NCBI GenBank assembly: GCA_903824785.1
Contig: CAIJYD010000069.1
Location: forward strand, 1 to 64,000
Reading direction: 5' to 3'
DNA: 64,000 nt
From: an uncultured Bacteroidota bacterium
GTDB lineage: Bacteria; Bacteroidota; Bacteroidia; Bacteroidales; VadinHA17
Below the pieces are notes generated by a model. It ran no database searches. It was given only the letters and a program-made list of their open reading frames with translations, and had not been told where the DNA came from. A program made the translations under genes and the position numbers. Shown here one piece after another: positions 1 through 8,638 of this stretch; position 1 is the stretch's first letter, and each line of letters starts with the position of its first letter.

Positions 1-155
1 CAAATAGCCCAAGTGGATTAATGTTTTTCATTTTGCTTATATTTATACTGTAAAACTAAGCAAATATATCTATTATATTATAGTTATGTTATTAACATTC
101 AAATGATTATATTAACAATAGGTTTTTAGAGATGCCCTTAAACAATTAAGTAAAT
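1..155. other. AT-rich intergenic leader
   Basis: This is AT-rich sequence before the first gene. I see no coding sequence, tRNA or convincing hairpin in it. It presumably holds the promoter of the plus-strand amidohydrolase group, but no clean TAnnTTTG element stands out. Confidence 0.5.
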
Positions 156-1457
156 ATGGCAAGACTAAATTCGAAAAAACATGCAGCAGGTTTTCGACCC
201 GCATTTTTGATTCTTTGTTTTTTGTGGCTTATTTCTGCACAGACCGCTATGGCTCAGACGCAGACACAGACTATTGATATCTTGCTAAAGGGTGGTCATG
301 TAATTGATCCGAAAAATAAGATTGATTCAAAGATGGATGTTGCCATTACCGGTGGCAAAATATCACAGGTTGCTCCCGATATTTCTGCTAAAAATGTTAA
401 GAATGTAATTGATGCAACCGGTATGTTTATCTCCCCAGGGCTTATTGATATGCACGTTCATGCCTTTTACGGCACCGACCCTGTTTCCTATATTGCAAAT
501 GGATGGGATGCATTAGCCCCCGACGGATACACATTTCGTGCCGGAGTGACTACTGTTGTTGATGCCGGCTCTGCAGGATGGAGAAATTTCCGCGATTTCA
601 AAAAGCAGACAATCGACCGGTCGCAGACAAGAATTCTGGCATTTCTTAATATAGTCGGTGTCGGAATGTATGGACGATTTGAAGAACAGGATATTACCGA
701 TATGAATCCGCAGATGACGTCATATATGATTACACGTCTGTTCCCTGATGTAATTATTGGTGTTAAATCGGCACATTACTGGGGACCTGATTTTACTCAG
801 GTCGATCGTGCTGTTGAAGCCGGTAATCTGGCAAAGGTTCCCGTAATGGTTGATCTAGGCGAACATCATCCTCCGTTATCTATCGAGGAACTTTTCGCCA
901 AACATCTTCGTCCGGGCGATATCTGGACACATACATATGCCAATGGTCCTAAAGACCGTGAGGTTCCAGTTGATGATAATGGCAAGGTAAAACCATTTAT
1001 TTTTGAAGCTCAGAAAAAAGGGATAATTTTTGATGTCGGCCATGGTGGTGGTGCTTTTCACTGGAGCCAGGCTGTACCTTCAATACAACAGGGGTTTATA
1101 GCTGATGTAATAAGCTCCGACCTCCACACCGGGAGTATGAATAGCGGTATGAAGGATATGACCAACCTCATGTCGAAGTTCCTTGCAATGGGATTGTCTG
1201 TTCAGGATGTTATATTAAGAACAACCTGGAATCCGGCAAGTGTTATTAAAAGACCTGATCTTGGTAACCTAAGTGTAGGAACAGTAGCTGACGTGGCAGT
1301 TTTCAGCGTAAGGAAAGGCGATTTCGGATTTCTTGATGTGCGCGGGAAAAAGCTGAAAGGCACTCAAAAACTTGAAGCTGAACTTACTATCCGTGCCGGA
1401 AGGATTGTATGGAACCTGAACGGTCTCGGTTCGGCGATGTGGGACGCTAAGCCATAG
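156..1457 (+). CDS. Exported COG3964-type amidohydrolase (paralog 1)
   Basis: This is an amidohydrolase-superfamily metallohydrolase of the dihydroorotase-like COG3964 group, whose members are thought to deacylate small amides or esters. A Sec signal peptide (hydrophobic residues about 15-32, likely cut after AMA) puts it in the periplasm. The beta-1 HxH is H100/H102, the candidate carbamylated Lys is K205, a later His is H260, and the Asp in SSDLH is D323. At the place where I expect the beta-5 metal His (usual MVH) the protein has D234. A His at 208 follows K205 in the pattern KxxHY, which all four paralogs here share. It is first in a plus-strand group with a second amidohydrolase, RidA and a SelA-like PLP enzyme, with short gaps suggesting an operon. 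The fold is sure; the substrate is unknown. Confidence 0.9.
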   Translation: MARLNSKKHAAGFRPAFLILCFLWLISAQTAMAQTQTQTIDILLKGGHVIDPKNKIDSKMDVAITGGKISQVAPDISAKNVKNVIDATGMFISPGLIDMHVHAFYGTDPVSYIANGWDALAPDGYTFRAGVTTVVDAGSAGWRNFRDFKKQTIDRSQTRILAFLNIVGVGMYGRFEEQDITDMNPQMTSYMITRLFPDVIIGVKSAHYWGPDFTQVDRAVEAGNLAKVPVMVDLGEHHPPLSIEELFAKHLRPGDIWTHTYANGPKDREVPVDDNGKVKPFIFEAQKKGIIFDVGHGGGAFHWSQAVPSIQQGFIADVISSDLHTGSMNSGMKDMTNLMSKFLAMGLSVQDVILRTTWNPASVIKRPDLGNLSVGTVADVAVFSVRKGDFGFLDVRGKKLKGTQKLEAELTIRAGRIVWNLNGLGSAMWDAKP

Positions 1458-1530
1458 TGACCTCCGGAATGAATTTTAAACGAGTTAACCATTCAGAATA
1501 GTCTTTAAAATATTTCAAATTAAATTTATC

Positions 1531-2811
1531 ATGCAAAAAAATCATCCGTTTATCAGAAATCATGAAGGAAACATATTTCCCAGCTTCACAGCTGTTTTGA
1601 TTCTTGGTTTTTTCTTTCTGCTTTTTCCTGTTTATTCTCAGGCCCAGGAGATAGATATTTTATTGAAAGGTGGTCATCTTATCGACCCCAAAAATAAAAT
1701 TGATACCCAAATGGATGTGGCTATTACTAACGGGAAAATATTTAAAGTTGCAAAGGATATTCCTGTGACAAAAGCCAAAAAGGTTATTGATGCAGGCGGG
1801 ATGTATGTAACACCAGGCCTGATTGATCTTCATACTCATGTTTTTGTGGGAAGCAATCAGGGTTTTGCAGATGGTTTTTCATCCCTGTCTCCTGACGATA
1901 TTACATTCAAAGCCGGCATTACTACTGTTGTAGATGCCGGAACATCCGGATGGAGAAACTTTCCGCAATTTAAGAAACAGGTTATTGACAGGTCGCAGAC
2001 CCGCGTTCTGGCATTTCTGAACATTGCAGGATCAGGAATGACAGGGTTTCCTTCCGAAGAGGATATGAACGATATGGATTCCCGTATGACTTCTCTTGTT
2101 ATTCAGCAATTTCCTGAGGTTATTGTGGGGGTAAAGATCGGGCATTACCGCGGAGTTGAATGGACCCCTTTTGACCGTGCCCTTGAAGCTTGTAATATTG
2201 CAAATGTACCACTGTTTGTTGAGTGTCATCTGCCAAAGTATCCTCTGGAAGAGATTCTCAAAAGGATGCGTCCGGGAGACATTTATACGCACTCTTTCTG
2301 CACAGCCGTTGACAGGGCATGCGTTCTTGATGATCAGGGAATTCTGAGGCCATACGTGATTGACGCGCAGAAAAAAGGTGTCAGGTTTGATGTTGGCCAT
2401 GGAGGTATCATGTTTCACTATTCTGTAGCTGTCCCGGCCATGAAACAGGGGCTGTTACCCAATTCCTTTGGTACTGACCTGCATCGTTCAAGTATGAATT
2501 CAGGAATGAAGAATATGCTCGACCTTATGTCGAAATATTTGAATATGGGTATGAACATTGAAGATATAATATTCCGTGCTACCTGGAATTCGGCCAATTC
2601 AATAAAGCGTGATGATCTGGGTCAACTGAGCGAAGGTGCTGATGCCGACATAGCTGTTTTAAGTATCAGGAAAGGGAGCTTTGGTTTTATAGATGCAGGT
2701 GGTACTAAACTGACCGGAGACCGCCGGCTTGAAGCCGAACTGACCATTCGTGCAGGGAAAGTTGTCTGGGATATGAATGGAATAGCTGCAAAGAGTCAGT
2801 TTAACAAATAG
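1531..2811 (+). CDS. Exported COG3964-type amidohydrolase (paralog 2)
   Basis: This is a second amidohydrolase of the same family, 73 bases after the first and clearly its paralog along the whole length. It has a long N-terminal region with a hydrophobic core at about residues 18-36 ending in SQA, so it should be secreted by Sec. Metal-site residues visible are H101/H103 (HTH), K202, H254 and the Asp in GTDLH (316). The beta-5 position carries E231 instead of His, followed two residues later by H233, and the KxxHY motif is present (K202, H205). It is more diverged from paralog 1 than paralogs 3 and 4 are from each other, which suggests a different substrate rather than simple redundancy. The substrate is unknown. 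Confidence 0.9.
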   Translation: MQKNHPFIRNHEGNIFPSFTAVLILGFFFLLFPVYSQAQEIDILLKGGHLIDPKNKIDTQMDVAITNGKIFKVAKDIPVTKAKKVIDAGGMYVTPGLIDLHTHVFVGSNQGFADGFSSLSPDDITFKAGITTVVDAGTSGWRNFPQFKKQVIDRSQTRVLAFLNIAGSGMTGFPSEEDMNDMDSRMTSLVIQQFPEVIVGVKIGHYRGVEWTPFDRALEACNIANVPLFVECHLPKYPLEEILKRMRPGDIYTHSFCTAVDRACVLDDQGILRPYVIDAQKKGVRFDVGHGGIMFHYSVAVPAMKQGLLPNSFGTDLHRSSMNSGMKNMLDLMSKYLNMGMNIEDIIFRATWNSANSIKRDDLGQLSEGADADIAVLSIRKGSFGFIDAGGTKLTGDRRLEAELTIRAGKVVWDMNGIAAKSQFNK

Positions 2812-2842
2812 GCGATTCAAATTATTATTAATAAATCATGAT

Positions 2843-3304
2843 ATGAAATCTGAAAGAAGAACTGTACTGAAAAAGCTGTTTGCCTCAATAGCAGGGATAA
2901 CAGGATTGGGATTGACAGCAGGGGCAAGAACTGATTCATTTGCTGAAAAGGAAGTTTTTGGTGTTAAAAGTTATCAGGATATACCGATGTTCTCAACTTC
3001 CACTAAACTAGGGAATCTTGTATTTATTTCCGGAAGGGGAGCACGTCTTGAAGGGGATATCAAGGTACATACTGATAATGTCCTTAAAATAATGGAGACT
3101 GAACTTGTTAAAGCAGGATCTTCGATGGAGAAGGTGCTGAAGGTAACAGTTTACCTCGATAGCATGGACGATTACAAAGGGATGAATGAAGTCTATAAGG
3201 GCCGGTTCGGTAAAAATCCGCCAGTTAGGACAACAGTTGCCGTTTCAGGAGGGCTTCCACCAGCTGATGCCTATATTCAGATGGATTGCATTGGATATAT
3301 TTAG
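2843..3304 (+). CDS. RidA (YjgF/UK114) family protein with Tat-like signal
   Basis: RidA proteins hydrolyse reactive enamine/imine intermediates released by PLP enzymes, normally in the cytoplasm. The RidA domain fills residues about 40-153, and the conserved substrate-binding Arg is visible in the PPVRTTVAV segment. In front is an ERRTVLKKLF twin-arginine motif and a Gly/Ala-rich hydrophobic stretch, so the protein is probably exported folded by Tat. It lies 31 bases after an amidohydrolase and 47 before a SelA-like PLP enzyme. That order fits a role in clearing the imine product of the neighbouring enzyme, which is inference. Family assignment is firm; export is likely but predicted by eye. 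Confidence 0.9.
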   Translation: MKSERRTVLKKLFASIAGITGLGLTAGARTDSFAEKEVFGVKSYQDIPMFSTSTKLGNLVFISGRGARLEGDIKVHTDNVLKIMETELVKAGSSMEKVLKVTVYLDSMDDYKGMNEVYKGRFGKNPPVRTTVAVSGGLPPADAYIQMDCIGYI

Positions 3305-3351
3305 GTAGGAATAAGAATTAATTTTATAAATTATAATTTAAAAAAATCATT

Positions 3352-4962
3352 ATGGAACGCAGAGACATAATTAAAAGCTTGACAATCCTGCCATTTGCAG
3401 GAAGTTTACTTCCACTTGAGTCTATCATGGCTGGTCCAAAAGGTCCGCTGGTGACCGGGCCAAATATCTATCAGTCTATCGGTGTGGAGCCTGTAATAAA
3501 TTGCGTTGGTACATACACTATTATCGGAGGTTCACTTGAGCGTCCTGAAGTAGTGCAGGCAATGCACGATGCTTCCGGCTTTTTTGTTCAGTACGATGAG
3601 CTTGCTTTTGGTGTTGGCCAGAGACTGGCAAATATTACGGGAGCAGAATGGGGGATGGTATCAGCCGGCTGTGCTGCAGGAATGAAACATGTTACAGCAG
3701 CTTGTGTAACAGGTGGTAATCCGGAGAAACTTGTCCGTATCCCCGATCTGACAGGTTTTGAAAAGACCGAGGTCGTGATTCCAAGAAATGCCAGAAATGC
3801 ATATGACCATTCAATACGAAATATCGGGGTTAAGATTGTTACAGTTAACACTCCTGAAGAGCTTGGAAAAGCACTGAATTCAAGAACTGCCATGATCTAT
3901 TTGATGGCCAATAATGATCTGTTACCTGATCAGCCTTTTTCTCTGGAATCTGTTGCTGCCATGGCAAAACCTTTAAACATTCCGATACTTGTTGATGCTG
4001 CAGCTGAAGACCTTACCATACCAAACGTACATCTCCAGAGGGGAGCCACGATAGTTGCCTACAGTGGTGGAAAAGCTATTTGCGGTCCGCAGTGTGCAGG
4101 GTTATTAATTGGCAAAAAAGATATTCTTATGTCGGCATGGCAGGCGAGTTCACCACACCATGGTGCCGGCAGGGACAATAAGGTTGGCAAGGAGGAAATG
4201 TTAGGTATGCTTGCAGCGGTTGAAGCATGGGTAAAACGCGATCATGTTGAGAAAATGAATACATGGCACACCTACCTTGGGACTATTTCAAAACGTTTAT
4301 CAACAATAAGCGGAGTGAAAGCAGAAATTAGAGAGCCTCGCGGACTTTCAAACCATAGCCCATCTCTTGTTATAACCTGGGATGCTGAGAAATTAAATAT
4401 TACAGGTCAGGATGTAGCCGAGAATCTGGCTGTTAATAAGCCCAGAATTGCAGTTCACAGCAGTTACAAAGACGAAGCTGGGAACACCTCTATCACCATC
4501 TCATCGGGACAGATGCAGCCGGGAAATGACAAAGTAGTTGCCGACAGAATATTTGGTGTGCTTTCAGTATCTTATCCAAAGCCTAAGGAAATGACTCCCC
4601 CTGTTGCAAACATTGTTGGCCGCTGGGACGTTGATATTGAATTTTTCAGCAGCAAGAGTCAGCATACTTTCTTTGTTGAAGAGCAGGATGGTAACTGGAT
4701 TCAGGGCGCACATAAAGGTGATTTTACAACTCGCGACATGGCTGGCATTCTCGATGGAGATCAGATTAAGCTCAGCAGCGCAGAACGACAGATAGCTGAT
4801 AATGTTCCATTCCTGTTTTATGGTACCGTTGCTGGCGATAAGATGACAGGTCAGATCTATATGGGTGAATATATAACTGCTAAATTTACGGCAGCACGGC
4901 ATTCGCAGAAAGGCCCACGCAGATCCTTACGGGTACCCAAAGGCCAGCCACTATCAAGTTAA
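3352..4962 (+). CDS. Tat-exported SelA-like PLP enzyme with C-terminal beta domain
   Basis: This is a fold-type I PLP enzyme of the SelA/DgaE-like group (COG1921), whose known members include D-glucosaminate-6-phosphate ammonia-lyase. The PLP Lys is K241 in SGGK, followed by GPQCAG, and D215 in VDAAAE should contact the pyridine nitrogen. The N-terminus MERRDIIKSL plus a hydrophobic stretch reads as a twin-arginine signal. Residues about 420-516 form an extra Gly/Trp-rich beta domain (starts IVGRWDV, ends YITAKFTAAR) absent from the two short paralogs at 8639 and 13722 but present in the one at 41307. True selenocysteine synthase is ruled out by export and by the lack of Sec machinery here. 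It is last in the plus-strand group, before a terminator. The reaction is unknown. Confidence 0.88.
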   Translation: MERRDIIKSLTILPFAGSLLPLESIMAGPKGPLVTGPNIYQSIGVEPVINCVGTYTIIGGSLERPEVVQAMHDASGFFVQYDELAFGVGQRLANITGAEWGMVSAGCAAGMKHVTAACVTGGNPEKLVRIPDLTGFEKTEVVIPRNARNAYDHSIRNIGVKIVTVNTPEELGKALNSRTAMIYLMANNDLLPDQPFSLESVAAMAKPLNIPILVDAAAEDLTIPNVHLQRGATIVAYSGGKAICGPQCAGLLIGKKDILMSAWQASSPHHGAGRDNKVGKEEMLGMLAAVEAWVKRDHVEKMNTWHTYLGTISKRLSTISGVKAEIREPRGLSNHSPSLVITWDAEKLNITGQDVAENLAVNKPRIAVHSSYKDEAGNTSITISSGQMQPGNDKVVADRIFGVLSVSYPKPKEMTPPVANIVGRWDVDIEFFSSKSQHTFFVEEQDGNWIQGAHKGDFTTRDMAGILDGDQIKLSSAERQIADNVPFLFYGTVAGDKMTGQIYMGEYITAKFTAARHSQKGPRRSLRVPKGQPLSS

Positions 4963-4987
4963 TTTGGCCTTTAATATACTTATATCT

Positions 4988-5026
4988 TCCGGCACCGGAT
5001 CATGGCGATCAGGTGCCGGATTTTTT
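4988..5026 (+). terminator. Rho-independent terminator after the plus-strand group
   Basis: A 9-bp perfect stem, TCCGGCACC (4988-4996) with GGTGCCGGA (5012-5020), is followed at once by six T. It sits 25 bases after the SelA-like stop codon and closes the amidohydrolase/RidA/SelA-like group before the DUF362 pair. Confidence 0.85.
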
Positions 5027-5142
5027 ACATCTGCGCATCAGGCTGATTATCATTACGTTACTATGTTCATTCAACATTTGCTTGTAGTTTGAAATAAAAA
5101 AATATTTAACAAAAATTAAGTTTATCAAAAACATTCGGAGCA

Positions 5143-5150
5143 TATATTTG
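5143..5150 (+). promoter_or_regulatory. Possible Bacteroidetes -7 element for the DUF362 pair
   Basis: TATATTTG matches the Bacteroidetes -7 consensus TAnnTTTG. A weak -33 candidate (TTTA near 5121) lies about 18 bases upstream. It would leave a leader of about 150 bases before the DUF362 start at 5304. The rest of the 4963-5303 gap is AT-rich, with the terminator at 4988-5026 and no other gene visible. Confidence 0.35.
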
Positions 5151-5303
5151 TTTATTTTTAACAGGTTATATATTTCATTTCTTACCATTATTTTTATTAA
5201 CACCAAAGGATAAAAACCTTTCAGTTCGTGGTTATTAAACCTTAAATTATTGAAAGAAATTTTTCCCGTTCTTTAAAAACAAAAAGATAAAAACCAGAAT
5301 AAG

Positions 5304-6905
5304 ATGAAAAGACGTGACTTTATCAGAGTTTCCTCTGTAGCAGGTATTGCAGGTCTTGTTGGACCAGGGTACAGTGCCATGGAAAATTCTTTTCCGGCAG
5401 GAGGAAAAGGGTTTGATCTTCACCCATTTATCAAAGAGCATCCTGAAGCAGTTTTTATAAACCTTACATCCGTAAAGGAAAAGACAGATGCCGTTGGCAT
5501 AAGTGCAGCAGCAGCCAAGCTGGCCAATGAGATGTTTGTTAAAACAAGCAGCAGAAAAGGGTATCCTTCCACCACAAAAATAAACTGCAAACCCAACTGG
5601 ACCAGCAGCGGTGTCGATAAAAATGACCCGACAGCCAACATGGGCATTACAACAGATAATAATTTTATTGAGGGATTTCTTAATTCTGTTAAAACCAAAG
5701 GACCAACGGATTTTTATCTGAGGGAATGTGCCTCACCGCGTTCATGGACCGCCAGAGGATATGCTCCAATGGCAGAAAGAAACAACTTTAATCTCAGAGA
5801 CCTCTCATCAAAGGATTACTGGGATCTGGGACCGGATGATCTGATTTTTAAGGATGTTACTAATGGAGTGGTATTTAAGAAGATAGCTTATATGGCTCCT
5901 ATGAACGGGCCAGATACGTTCCTAATTAACATGGCCAAATTCAAAGCCCACCAGATGGGAATTACCGGATGTTTAAAGAATCTTCAGGGAACCACTGCCA
6001 GAAAGTTTCACCAGTTTTGCGGTGGACATTTCGATATTTTTAAAACTTACGATAAGCGTTATCATGAGTTTTTTCAACCCGACTACATGGCCCGGATTAC
6101 TGAACTGCATAAAAAGCACCAGGAGGCAGGAATGCCGCGTTGGAACAGTGTTATGGAAAAGCCACCCTATGGAGGAGGTTTCTGGATGGAGCAGTGGGTT
6201 AACAGAACACTTGATAATGTGAGTACTATATCCCAGGGAATAAATATTGTTGAAGGTGTTTATGGTCGTGATGGTGACGGTTTTTCAGGCGGTCCTCATA
6301 ATGGCAAAGGAAAAGACTTCATGTCAAATAATGTTATATTTGGAAAAGATCCTTTCAGAGTTGATATTATAACTCACTGGCTGGCAGGACACGAACCGGG
6401 AAACTTCGGACTATTTCATATCGGGATAGAACGTGGTATGTCGAATGTTCTTAATCCGTTTGATATTCCTGTTTATCTATGGGAAGATGGAAAAGCAAAA
6501 CTGGTAAAACTTGACACTTTTAAAAGAACTCCTTTGCTGACACTCTATCTGAGAAAAAACAGTGATGGAATGAATGAGGACAGGTTTCATATGTGCGACG
6601 AACCTTTTGATTATTCTGCATGGAAAAGTGGTAAAATTGCAAAAAATGAACTCCCTTCTGTAAAAGCACTTGGAACAGATTCAAGCGACAATGTGGTTAT
6701 GGAAGTTTCAGTTCCTGAAAAGGGCGATGTTTTTATGGACATTCTTAATAAAGATGGTGAACTTGTCTGGCGCCTTCATGCCGATGGTCTTGAGCCGGGA
6801 AATCATCAGGTTGTATGGGATGGATTCAATCAGCCCGGACTATACAGCGTTTATGTAAAAGGAATGGGCTGGGATGCTGAGCAGGAGACGGTGATATATT
6901 CCTGA
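5304..6905 (+). CDS. Tat-exported DUF362 protein with FlgD-like C-terminus (copy 1)
   Basis: The central part resembles DUF362 proteins, seen in the KAHQMGITGCLKNLQG segment and the following long conserved region. MKRRDFIRVSS followed by an Ala/Gly-rich stretch is a twin-arginine signal. The last roughly 80 residues (from VVMEVSVPEKGD to the end) look like a FlgD/immunoglobulin-like module with the typical PGNHQVVWDG pattern, common at the C-terminus of secreted Bacteroidetes proteins. No CxxCxxC ferredoxin motif is seen, unlike many DUF362 members. A close paralog follows 33 bases later, so the two are probably cotranscribed. The biochemical role is unknown; its position between two amidohydrolase/SelA-like groups suggests a shared substrate. 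Confidence 0.75.
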   Translation: MKRRDFIRVSSVAGIAGLVGPGYSAMENSFPAGGKGFDLHPFIKEHPEAVFINLTSVKEKTDAVGISAAAAKLANEMFVKTSSRKGYPSTTKINCKPNWTSSGVDKNDPTANMGITTDNNFIEGFLNSVKTKGPTDFYLRECASPRSWTARGYAPMAERNNFNLRDLSSKDYWDLGPDDLIFKDVTNGVVFKKIAYMAPMNGPDTFLINMAKFKAHQMGITGCLKNLQGTTARKFHQFCGGHFDIFKTYDKRYHEFFQPDYMARITELHKKHQEAGMPRWNSVMEKPPYGGGFWMEQWVNRTLDNVSTISQGINIVEGVYGRDGDGFSGGPHNGKGKDFMSNNVIFGKDPFRVDIITHWLAGHEPGNFGLFHIGIERGMSNVLNPFDIPVYLWEDGKAKLVKLDTFKRTPLLTLYLRKNSDGMNEDRFHMCDEPFDYSAWKSGKIAKNELPSVKALGTDSSDNVVMEVSVPEKGDVFMDILNKDGELVWRLHADGLEPGNHQVVWDGFNQPGLYSVYVKGMGWDAEQETVIYS

Positions 6906-6938
6906 CCATTATTATTTTAAGGTTATTCAGAGTTGATA

Positions 6939-8540
6939 ATGAAAAGACGCGATTTTATTAAAGTTTCTTCTGCAGCCGGTATTGCAGGATTAGTGGGACC
7001 GGGATATAGTTCTATGGCTGATAATTATTCATCAGGCGTTGCAGGATTTGACCTACATCCCTTTATCAAAGAGCATCCGGAGGCAGTTTTTATAAATATT
7101 ACGGACGTTAAAGAAAAAACAGATGCAACCGGCATTCATGATGCTGCCTTCAAGCTGGCGAATGAGATGTTTGTTAAAACTTCCAACGGTAAAGGTTATT
7201 CCAATTCGACAAAAATAACATGTAAACCGAACTGGACCTGCAACTCGCCCGATAAAAAGGATCCAACGGCGAACCTGGGGATCACAACTGATAATAATTT
7301 TATTGAAGGATATCTTAAATCGGTAAGAACCAAAGGGCCCCAGGATTTTTACCTTAGGGAATGTGCCTGTTCTTTTCTTTGGCCTGCCAACGGATATACC
7401 CAGATGGCTGATCGAAATAATTTCAATCTAAGAGAACTGTCATCAAAGGATTACTGGAATATGAATCCTGATGATATTATTTTCAAGGAGGTTCCTAATG
7501 GAGTTGTTTTTAGGAAAGTAGCTTATATGGCTCCAATGAATGCCCCCGATACTTTCCTGATAAATATGGCTAAATTCAAGTCCCACCAGATGGGAATTAC
7601 AGCCTCAATAAAAAATCTGCAGGGAATAACCGCAAAAAGGTTTCACAATTTCTGTGCCGGGACTACTGATGTTTTTAAGACATTGGATAAGCGCTATCAT
7701 GAGTTTTTTCATTCAGACTACCTTGCAAAAATTGCAGAACTTCATAAGTTACATGTAGAAAAAGGAATTCCACGATGGAATAATGTTATGGACAGACCTC
7801 CGGATGGAGGAGGCTTCTGGATGGAGCAATGGGTTAACAGGACACTCGATAATGTAAGTGTTACTCCGACAGGAATAAATATTGTTGAGGGAATTTATGG
7901 CCGCGATGGCGATGGTTTCTCAAACGGATCTCATGGGGGAAAGCCACAGGATTTTATGTCGAATAATGTAATTTTTGGAATAGATCCTTTCAGAGTTGAT
8001 ATAATTACTCACTGGCTGGCAGGGCATGAACCGGGAAACTTTGGCCTGTTCCATATAGCAATTGAACGTGGCATGTCGAATGTTCTTGATCCATTCGATA
8101 TTCCTGTTTATCTCTGGAAAGATGGAAAAGCAAAACTCGTTAAACTGGATTCCCTTAAGCGGACTCCTCTTGTTACACTCTATCTGAGAACGAGTATTGA
8201 TGGATTGCTGGAGGATAAATATCATTTGTGTAACGAGCCATTTGATTACAGTAAATGGAAAACAGGAAAAATTTCTGCTAATACTCTTCCTTCAATTAAA
8301 GCACTTGGTACCGATTCAAAGGATCAGGTTGTTATGGAGGTCTCAGTTCCCGATAAAGGTGATGTATTTGTTGATATCATGAACAATAATGGTGAAGTGG
8401 TATGGCGGCTTCAGGCTGAAGGACTTGAACCGGGAAACCATCAGGTGGTGTGGGATGGATTTAACAAACCGGGAATGTACAGTGTTTATGTAAAAGGTAT
8501 GGGCTGGGATGCCGAACAGGAGACAGTTATTTATACCTGA
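6939..8540 (+). CDS. Tat-exported DUF362 protein with FlgD-like C-terminus (copy 2)
   Basis: This is a tandem paralog of the preceding gene, nearly colinear over 533 residues and very similar by eye. The ATG at 6939 (MKRRDFIKVSS) is preferred over the in-frame TTG at 6933 because it places the twin-arginine motif at the very start, as in copy 1. Differences cluster in a few patches, for example the Cys-rich RECACSFLW against RECASPRSW in copy 1, and TASIKNLQG against TGCLKNLQG. These patches may mark a substrate-facing surface. The gene ends at a hairpin shared with the convergent minus-strand group. Function is unknown. Confidence 0.75.
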   Translation: MKRRDFIKVSSAAGIAGLVGPGYSSMADNYSSGVAGFDLHPFIKEHPEAVFINITDVKEKTDATGIHDAAFKLANEMFVKTSNGKGYSNSTKITCKPNWTCNSPDKKDPTANLGITTDNNFIEGYLKSVRTKGPQDFYLRECACSFLWPANGYTQMADRNNFNLRELSSKDYWNMNPDDIIFKEVPNGVVFRKVAYMAPMNAPDTFLINMAKFKSHQMGITASIKNLQGITAKRFHNFCAGTTDVFKTLDKRYHEFFHSDYLAKIAELHKLHVEKGIPRWNNVMDRPPDGGGFWMEQWVNRTLDNVSVTPTGINIVEGIYGRDGDGFSNGSHGGKPQDFMSNNVIFGIDPFRVDIITHWLAGHEPGNFGLFHIAIERGMSNVLDPFDIPVYLWKDGKAKLVKLDSLKRTPLVTLYLRTSIDGLLEDKYHLCNEPFDYSKWKTGKISANTLPSIKALGTDSKDQVVMEVSVPDKGDVFVDIMNNNGEVVWRLQAEGLEPGNHQVVWDGFNKPGMYSVYVKGMGWDAEQETVIYT

Positions 8541-8568
8541 TTGAAACTGAATCATAAATTAAATAAGA

Positions 8569-8602
8569 AAAACCTCACAAATCCTGTGAGGTTTTCCTTT
8601 TT
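8569..8602. terminator. Bidirectional terminator between convergent groups
   Basis: An 11-bp stem pairs AAAACCTCACA (from 8569) with TGTGAGGTTTT (8585-8595) around a 5-base loop, with A-rich sequence on the left and T-rich on the right. It sits between the stop of the second DUF362 gene (8540) and the stop of the minus-strand SelA-like gene (8639), so it can end transcription from both sides. Confidence 0.8.
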
Positions 8603-8638
8603 AAATTCAGAATAAGGAATCAGCCCTTGTGGTGATTA

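Noticed and set aside
2032-2418. 128-codon minus-strand frame inside the second amidohydrolase
   Set aside because: It lies antisense to a clear coding region, has no family similarity visible and no ribosome site.
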